The notes beneath the pieces were generated by a model. The model was given only the letters and a program-made list of their open reading frames with translations, made no database searches and was not told where the DNA came from. 63,036 nt of DNA from NCBI RefSeq assembly GCF_025766255.1, contig NW_026516851.1:1-63036 (forward strand), read 5' to 3'. Positions within the stretch are counted from its first letter, which is position 1, and each line of letters begins with the position of its first letter. Position numbers and translations under genes: made by a program. This DNA is from Zychaea mexicana. Lineage: Eukaryota; Mucoromycota; Mucoromycetes; Mucorales; Lichtheimiaceae. Positions 57,234 through 63,036 of this stretch are shown piece by piece.

Positions 57234-58330
57234 ATGGACACCAGCAGCACTATGAAGAAATTCTAGTTCAATCGCGACGGCATTGAGCACCATTTCGCTG
57301 ATTCCACTTCTGAATCAGCAAATGCACCATTCACTACCACCATCCCAACCAACATCGACTTTGGGATCAGCACCGCCCCATCCGCCACCACATCCGCATT
57401 CATCCATCCATCATCCACTGATTCCGACCTTCGCATTGTGATTGCCAACCTCAACAGCACTATTGCTGGCTTGAGAGATGATTTACAGGGCTTATGCGCA
57501 GACAATGCTAACCTGCGTAAGCAGTTGTTTGCCGCCCTCGGAATTCAACCGCCGACCACGCGCACAGACCACCAAACCACCACCACTACCAGCACCACCA
57601 ACAATGACGACTCGACGACCGCCGATTCGCTCATAGCATCGCACCATGCACCGAAATCAGTGAAATCGCCGGCATCTGCCGCTACTACTAAGCTCACCAA
57701 GTCACGCGCTGCCAAAGGCAAAACGTTCACAGCAGCTAAGACCACCCACCACCCAACAACAACAACAACAACAAAAAACCTTCTTCCTGGGCAGCTGTAG
57801 CTGCAAAAAACACCCCACTAAAAGGGAAGAAGTGTCTCACCAACACCACCACCACTAAGTCCCTCGCTGTCCGTGCCCTCCAAGAAAGCGCAGGCCCATC
57901 GCAGTTCGACTTTGCGTACGCTCCTTGCCGCCACCACCTTCGCTACCATAATATCTGCAAGTTTATCAGCAGCCTGAAGATCCAGCAATCTCGTGTGCTA
58001 GATATTTACTTCCCAGCAAGAGGCACAGTTGCTCTCCTTGTCTACCACGACTTTAAGGACGAGTTAATTCGTTGCCTCAATGCCGGAAAAAAAAGTTACC
58101 CCCCGCACCACTTTCAACTAACTTGACGCATCCGTCATTGGCGATGCCAAGTACGCCAACGATAGTTAAGAAGCCCACCTTGCCCTCGCTCAGCAACTAT
58201 TTGCTGAGAGGATCAAACGCACTTGCCTTCATCCACGAAAAATAGGCGTCAGCATCACTCGTTTCTTCGCTTCTCCTGCCACTGGTGCCTTGTAACTCAA
58301 TAGTACCAGGTGGTCAGCATTTCTTGCCGA
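57234..58330 (+). pseudogene. LINE ORF1/gag-like relic
   Basis: From ATG 57234 (MDTSSTMKKF, stop, FNRDGIEHHF) a frame runs to 57800: an acidic/Thr-rich N-terminus, a short leucine-rich coiled coil (VIANLNSTIAGLRDDLQGL) and a low-complexity T/K linker. In shifted frames 57900-58090 reads FDFAYAPCRHHLRYHNICKF and RVLDIYFPARGTVALLVYHD, resembling the ORF1 protein of non-LTR retrotransposons common in zygomycete genomes. At least two frameshifts and several stops. No reverse transcriptase follows; the 275-bp repeat starts at 58420. Confidence 0.6.
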
Positions 58331-58419
58331 GTACAACCCACCAACACAACAACCAAGCACACCACCTGCACCAACACTAACCACTACTAACAACACTACC
58401 GCCACAACGAAGAATAAAC

Positions 58420-58760
58420 AATATCTATAATTGTTGTTATAAATAACAACATTATAATATTTTATTATTCTATCAAGCGTTCTAATAAAAATCTAACTTC
58501 ATTGATTTTTAATTGAACTGGGCGTCGTCATTCTTCCTAGCCTGCTTTTCCCAAACATAATGGTTGGATTAATCCTAATGGTTGAGAATTTTATAGGGTT
58601 TGAGAAATTATTTTTTTAAACAGAAAATTAATTTCATTATTTATTATAATCTCTTTAAAATTATATTTTCTATAACTCTTTATTTATTTACTATTTTATT
58701 AAAAACATAATACTAAGGTTTATCTTTGGATCTTGTACAATATAGGTACCCCCCTTTATC
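58420..58760. repeat. 275-bp AT-rich repeat, copy 3
   Basis: ATAATTGTTGTTATAAATAAC start, CTATCAAGCGTTC, GGGCGTCGTC, CTAGCCTG, GGTTGAGAATTTTATAGGG and the ACATAATACTAAGG end, followed by a short extra segment before TACCCCCC. Closest to copy 2. Confidence 0.7.
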
Positions 58761-59240
58761 TTGTGCCCACGTGATCGTGCGGAGTTCTAATTTCAACCAC
58801 TTAAAGTGCAGCATCCGAAGTTTTGCTACTCCAAATTGTGTAGCTCAATGATGCATAACCAATGAGAAATTAGCATTTCAAAACAGGGACTCTCAATCTT
58901 TTTATGTCTTTGAAATCTGGAAAAAAAAGTAAACCTCATAAATGCTATTTAGCTAAAGTTATCATTATATATTGGCTATTAACTAATAACTTTGCATAAA
59001 AATAACAGAAAGAAGCTGTAGAGATAAAAGTATAGTAGCTTAATGACTGATAGTATACGAAAATGATAAAGATAGTAAGGATAAATGAAAGAGGATAAAA
59101 TACTAGTAAGAGAAAGGGAAAAGATAATAAAGAGAAAACAGAAATCATTATCACAGCTGGATGCGTCTTATTGAATGGGGCAGTAGATGCTCGCTAATGT
59201 AAGTAGTTGTTAGTACTATATATAATAGTAGAAATGAAGT
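58761..59240. other. Non-coding spacer
   Basis: No gene recognised; A/T-rich towards the Merlin gene 3' end. Confidence 0.4.
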
Positions 59241-59247
59241 AGAAAAA

Positions 59248-60583
59248 TTACCTAATATCAGATTCAGAGGAATCAGAGTCATAATCAATATGATCAAGTA
59301 ACCCATCATCTCCGTAATCAGCAAGATCAACAAAACTCATGCTATCTTGACCACTGTTTTCCTCTGAGTTAGAATGATGATATCTTGAGTAATCACCAGG
59401 CGCTCTTGTAGGCAAATTAGTAGCAATATCCTCATAGTTAACAGAAGTAGTAGAAGTACTACCCTCTTCAAACTGAATATCACTCAAGCCTTGTAAGAGG
59501 GATTGCCACTGGTTCTGATGCTTACGGCGCCATAAGAACTCTAAGAGTTTCTAAGGACAAACATCAATAGTACGTTTTACAGCTGTCCAAAATCCTATAA
59601 TAAAAAAAAGTCTAAAAAGATAAGAAAGCAAAAATCAATAAAGAGAATAGTATACCTTCAATCATATTGGAGTTGAAAAGCTGATCGCCATCTGTATTCC
59701 CTCTGCTGTAGTTTACTGTGGCAAAACTAACATCATGGTTTACTGCTACATGATCATATTTTAACTGGCGCAACCTCATATGAGGACGATGGCAGTCTGA
59801 AATGATTCTTGTACCAGGCCCGACATATTGTTGGATTAATGGAATCAATGTATCAGCTGTTCTATCTATCTAGAACAATACAAAGAAAGGCCTTTCCTGC
59901 TTAACCAGACCGGTTTTCTACTATCCCAAAGACCCAAACACCTAGACCTGGATGGCCACGATGGTACTTGTTCTTACCAAACTTGCTCTCATCAATCTGT
60001 ACCTCGGTTACACCAGGTCCACCTAATAAAAACTTTTAGTTTCTTTTAAATTAAGGAAGAAAAGAAAAATATATAAACTTACCTAAAGTAATATCATCAT
60101 CTGTAATATCATTTTCTATGATCTGGTAAACATCAAAGATGATCTGTGCAACTGTACGGCGGTCAAATTCCGTCACCTTTGTCAAAGCCTTTACCGAATT
60201 ACCAGCAATAAAACCATGTAGGGTCCATAGGATATCACGTAAGTCTGCCTTCCTACTATAGAAATATGACCCCTTGCTGACAGATTCTGTAGTCCTATTA
60301 CAACAGCTTTTTGTGCAGCGCCATCTAGGACGTTTTTGACTTAAAGGCCAGGTAATATGCATCTCAGAGCCATTATCATAGTACATTGTTTCATTGAAGG
60401 CAACATTTTCGATCAGAAAACTATTTCAAGTAAATTTTCATAATAAGTAAAACTATTTATCATATATTACTTATAAATAAATATAAAGTGAAACACTTAC
60501 GAGATAGCATCACTAGGCTTTGCAATCAACTCGGCAAATCTCCTCATAGAATGGAAATGGTTATTAGGGTGCGTAAAAGACAT
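59248..60583 (-). pseudogene. Merlin (IS1016/ISXO2-like) transposase, four exons
   Basis: Exons 60583-60501, 60421-60083, 60022-59656 and 59594-59248, with GT..AG introns of 79, 60 and 61 bp that keep phase. N-terminal Cys-containing region WRCTKSCC, then the DDE core: GVTEVQIDESKFGKNKY (Asp), PGTRIISDCHRPH (Asp), and SNMIEGFWTAVKRTI (Glu). The C-terminal tail is acidic. Breaks: a frameshift near 59915, TAG 59870 and TAG 59551. Merlin elements are cut-and-paste transposons related to bacterial IS1595/IS1016. TIRs were not located. Confidence 0.85.
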
Positions 60584-60780
60584 AGTAAAATAAAAATAGA
60601 TGAAGTTGAGGAAGATGAGATACTGGTTGGAAAAATTATACTTAGCCCTTTTTATATTCTTAGAGTGTTCTTTTTATTCCCACAGCAAAATTATTTAGTA
60701 ATTAGTATTATGTCATTCTTCTCATACAGATTTATATTTGTCATCTACATTCCCGTATATGTCATCCATTTTCCCATATA

Positions 60781-60895
60781 ACAAGGTTTCTTTTTCCAAT
60801 ATAACAAGGTTTCTTTTTCCTATGTAACAAGGTTTCTTTTTCCCATGTAACAAGGTTTCTTTTTCCTATGTAACAAGGTTTCTTTTTCCTATGTA
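60781..60895. repeat. 23-bp tandem repeat, five units
   Basis: Unit ACAAGGTTTCTTTTTCC plus six bases, starting at 60781, 60804, 60827, 60850 and 60873; partial units flank it. Confidence 0.92.
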
Positions 60896-60919
60896 CAGGA
60901 TTTTTCCTAATGATTGGCG

Positions 60920-61130
60920 GGGCTTTTTTTCCCATCATGGCGGGGCTTTTTTTTCACTTTGTCGTTGGGGGTGTTTGTGATTGGCGGTGTGATTTTCGTG
61001 AATGGCAGGAGGAAAAAAATACAATAGCGGCCGAGTTACAGGTTGATGGCAGAATAATAAATTCATAATGGCGGCCGTAATTTCAGGTTGATGGCAGAAT
61101 AGTTAATCCATAATGGCGGTTGGGTAATTA
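60920..61130. repeat. GGCGG-containing repeats
   Basis: GGCGGGGCTTTTTTT twice near 60917-60955; then GGTTGATGGCAGAATA twice at about 61042 and 61096, each followed by ..CATAATGGCGG, period about 54 bp. These are short duplications between Merlin and the Tc1-like gene. Confidence 0.65.
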
Positions 61131-61287
61131 TGGTAATCGTTTTGCCTTCTTTTTCTCAGCATGACAGTTAATGATTTTCGACAACTCTATATTTTATTAA
61201 AAAAAACATATATATATATATGAAAAAAAAAGTAAAAGGAAAAAATATAGAAGGGCAGTAAAAAAACATATAAAATATGAAAAAAAA

Positions 61288-62847
61288 CTACAGCATCTTC
61301 TCTCCTTCTATACACCTAGGCACAAACGTAAGGGAGTGGCGAATCCATCCTTGGCAATCTTGGGCGGTGACTTCATGGGCGGAGTTGATGATGCGCGGCA
61401 GCAAGGTGTCGTCTGTGGTCAGTAAATGGCGTTTGACACCTGCCTTGAGCTTTGACCAAAATTCCTCAATTGGATTGAGGAATGGGCTGTAGGGCGGGAG
61501 AAAGAGGATCTCGAATCCTTGCTTGGCAATGGCATCCCGAACTTCATCAGTCTTGTGGATAGCGGCATTATCCAATACCAAGGTCCTTCCACCCATACCA
61601 TTTTCGGTGAGCACCTTCATCATCACTTCCAAAAATTCGATAAAATGCTCCGCCCAAGTGCCGATTTTGCCCATCACCTTTTCTTCACCGTCACGCGTCT
61701 TGCGTTTCTTGGAAGCGACAACCGCTTGAGGTCTCCGGAGACTCAAGTTGATTACACCTTCACCAGTGATGGCACCCAAGATCGTAATATTGACCCCACG
61801 CGACTTAGAAACCAAGGCCTTGGCGGGCTCACCTCGTCTCGATCGACCAAAGTTACGCTTGATGTGCATGTTGAAGCCAGCCTCATCAATAAAGACGCAT
61901 TTGTGGTAATTAATGCCACTGGCTTCAAATGCGTGTGCCCAGTTGATCCGGGAAGCGATCGTTTCATCGGAGTTGCGGTACTCAGAGATCCGTTCCAACT
62001 TCTTCATAGTAAGCCCGCATTTGCTAACAAGGTGCTTCTGGAGGCCACTTTGAGTGATGCTGATGCCGAATCGATCAACAAGCGATTGCTGTGCTTCTTT
62101 GAGGGTCGCATCTGACTTGGTATCGTAATACGCCTGGAGAAATGCTGTGTGTTCGGGTGTCAAGGTTGGTGGAGGACCGGGAGATTTACCCATTGTACTT
62201 GGGAGATATGGCTCACCGTCGACAAATCGTTTCCAGTATCGCTGTGCGGTTCGTTCAGGGATCAACAAGTCGCGCCCAGCCTCTGCAGCGTTTAAAGTGA
62301 CATTTTGGATTCTATCGATCAATTGGATAATTTCTGGATCTCGATACACTCGATGAGCTCCTATAGGAATTAAGAGTTTTGGATTAGATATCAGAAGCAA
62401 CTAGAGGTTTAATGTTATTAAGTAAGGTTTAGTAATAGTAAGTAGCATACTTTTTGGGATGACAGGCTCTTTTGGAGGGTTTTTGCGAGGTCTTCCCCTT
62501 CCCTTTTTCACTGATTCCGTTTGGTTTTCTGCGGCTTCAGTACCAGGCGAAGTGGACGTTGGAGGATCGATTACCTTGGATGTAGAAATTTCCTGTGAAT
62601 TACCAACCATTAATTAATAAAATATATAGAATACATATCATGTTCTACAGAATTATTGACCAATATATTTTGTAAGTACCTGCGATGTAGTTTTTATCTT
62701 GGTCATCGATACAAGGGAGTGTACACCACCAGTATGGCCACTAAATTCATCGGATACGATTTGGTACACGTCGTCTACTTCCATCTCCTCTTCATGCATA
62801 TCAACGTCAGTATTGTATGGTAGCGTTAAATTTTTGATGGATAACAT
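61288..62847 (-). CDS. Tc1/mariner-type transposase with AT-hook, three exons
   Basis: Exons 62847-62680, 62592-62451 and 62360-61288, GT..AG introns of 87 and 90 bp; the joined frame is 460 aa with no stop. Order: acidic N-terminus, an AT-hook (KGRGRPRKNPP) in exon 2, helix-turn-helix region (PERTAQRYWKRF), then a linker and a DDE core: D262 (CVFIDEAGFN), D367 (LVLDNAAIH), E402 (FLNPIEEFW), i.e. DD34E as in Tc1. The conserved YSPFLNP motif is present. It catalyses cut-and-paste at TA sites. The element ends were not identified. With Harbinger this is the only undamaged transposase in the window. Confidence 0.9.
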
Positions 62848-63036
62848 GGTGATAGTTGATGTAAAAAATCGAGTGATAATAATACTGTATGGACAAGTAC
62901 TATATATACTTTTCAATTCTGTGAATTTGTTATTGAACAGAACTTGTAAGGTAACACCAAATGGGACAAAAAACAGTAGTTTTTTTAAATCCATTAGATC
63001 AACTCGCAATAATGTCACCCATGTTAACCACTAAGC
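62848..63036. other. Upstream region of the Tc1-like gene
   Basis: A TATATATAC motif lies at about 62900-62910, 55-65 bp before the start codon on the minus strand, a possible promoter element. Nothing else recognised before the window ends. Confidence 0.35.

Noticed and set aside
60781..60895. Regular 23-bp repeats as a possible CRISPR array
   Set aside because: The units are contiguous with no spacers and lie in a eukaryotic transposon cluster.

Overview
This is a fungal nuclear window made almost entirely of mobile DNA. The many GT..AG introns of about 60-90 bp, the polymerase III-type tRNA genes and the element families (Crypton with Ndc10-like and GCR1-like domains, Tnp2-type CACTA, Helitron, MULE with SWIM finger, chromodomain Ty3/gypsy, Merlin, PIF/Harbinger, Tc1) point to an early-diverging, zygomycete-grade fungus (Mucoromycota). 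That assignment is inferred from family content; no species-specific gene is present. I see no ordinary host protein gene. The only host-type genes are a tRNA-Thr(AGU) and a tRNA-Asp(GUC).

Layout. 1-1300: tail of a RecQ-like helicase gene, then a 170-bp repeat. 1458-2570: OTU-like relic. 3510-6679: PIF/Harbinger element with intact-looking Myb-like and transposase genes. 6825-11172: a recombinase-like/RecQ-like helicase gene split by a 1.4-kb AT-rich transposon (8379-9801). 11570-13824: the 170-bp repeat again, then a Crypton. 14290-18737: LTR remnant, tRNA-Thr, CACTA element 1 (itself split by a 364-bp insert). 18831-22470: CACTA element 3. 23341-33537: a fourth CACTA transposase, apparently split by a Helitron (23986-29600) and an AT-rich DDE/chromodomain transposon (29600-31660). 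33538-38256: MULE 1 with 1-kb inverted repeats. 38260-46680: MULE 2, split by a 6.2-kb gypsy element (39512-45711). 49380-57130: LTR remnants, tRNA-Asp, CACTA element 2. 57234-58330: LINE ORF1 relic. 59248-60583: Merlin. 61288-62847: intact Tc1-like transposase.

Three themes link the parts. First, almost every element carries in-frame stops, and nearly all are explained by C-to-T changes, mostly at CpA (TGG to TAG, CAG to TAG, CAA to TAA). Two CACTA copies and two RecQ tails serve as mutual references. This is the pattern of a RIP-like process or equivalent cytosine mutation. Because both Trp and Gln codons become TAG, it is not a reassigned stop codon. Second, two CACTA elements lie 56 and 57 bp upstream of two different tRNA genes in the same orientation, with LTR remnants 44-50 bp from the 3' ends of the same tRNAs, so insertion looks targeted. 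Third, an AT-rich transposon family pairs a PIF/IS5-like DDE transposase and chromodomain with a small zinc-ribbon-like protein (GKN-G motif) on the opposite strand. One copy sits in the RecQ gene with a clean 7-bp target duplication.

The density of nested elements, the chromodomain elements and the RecQ/satellite units suggest heterochromatin, possibly subtelomeric or pericentromeric.
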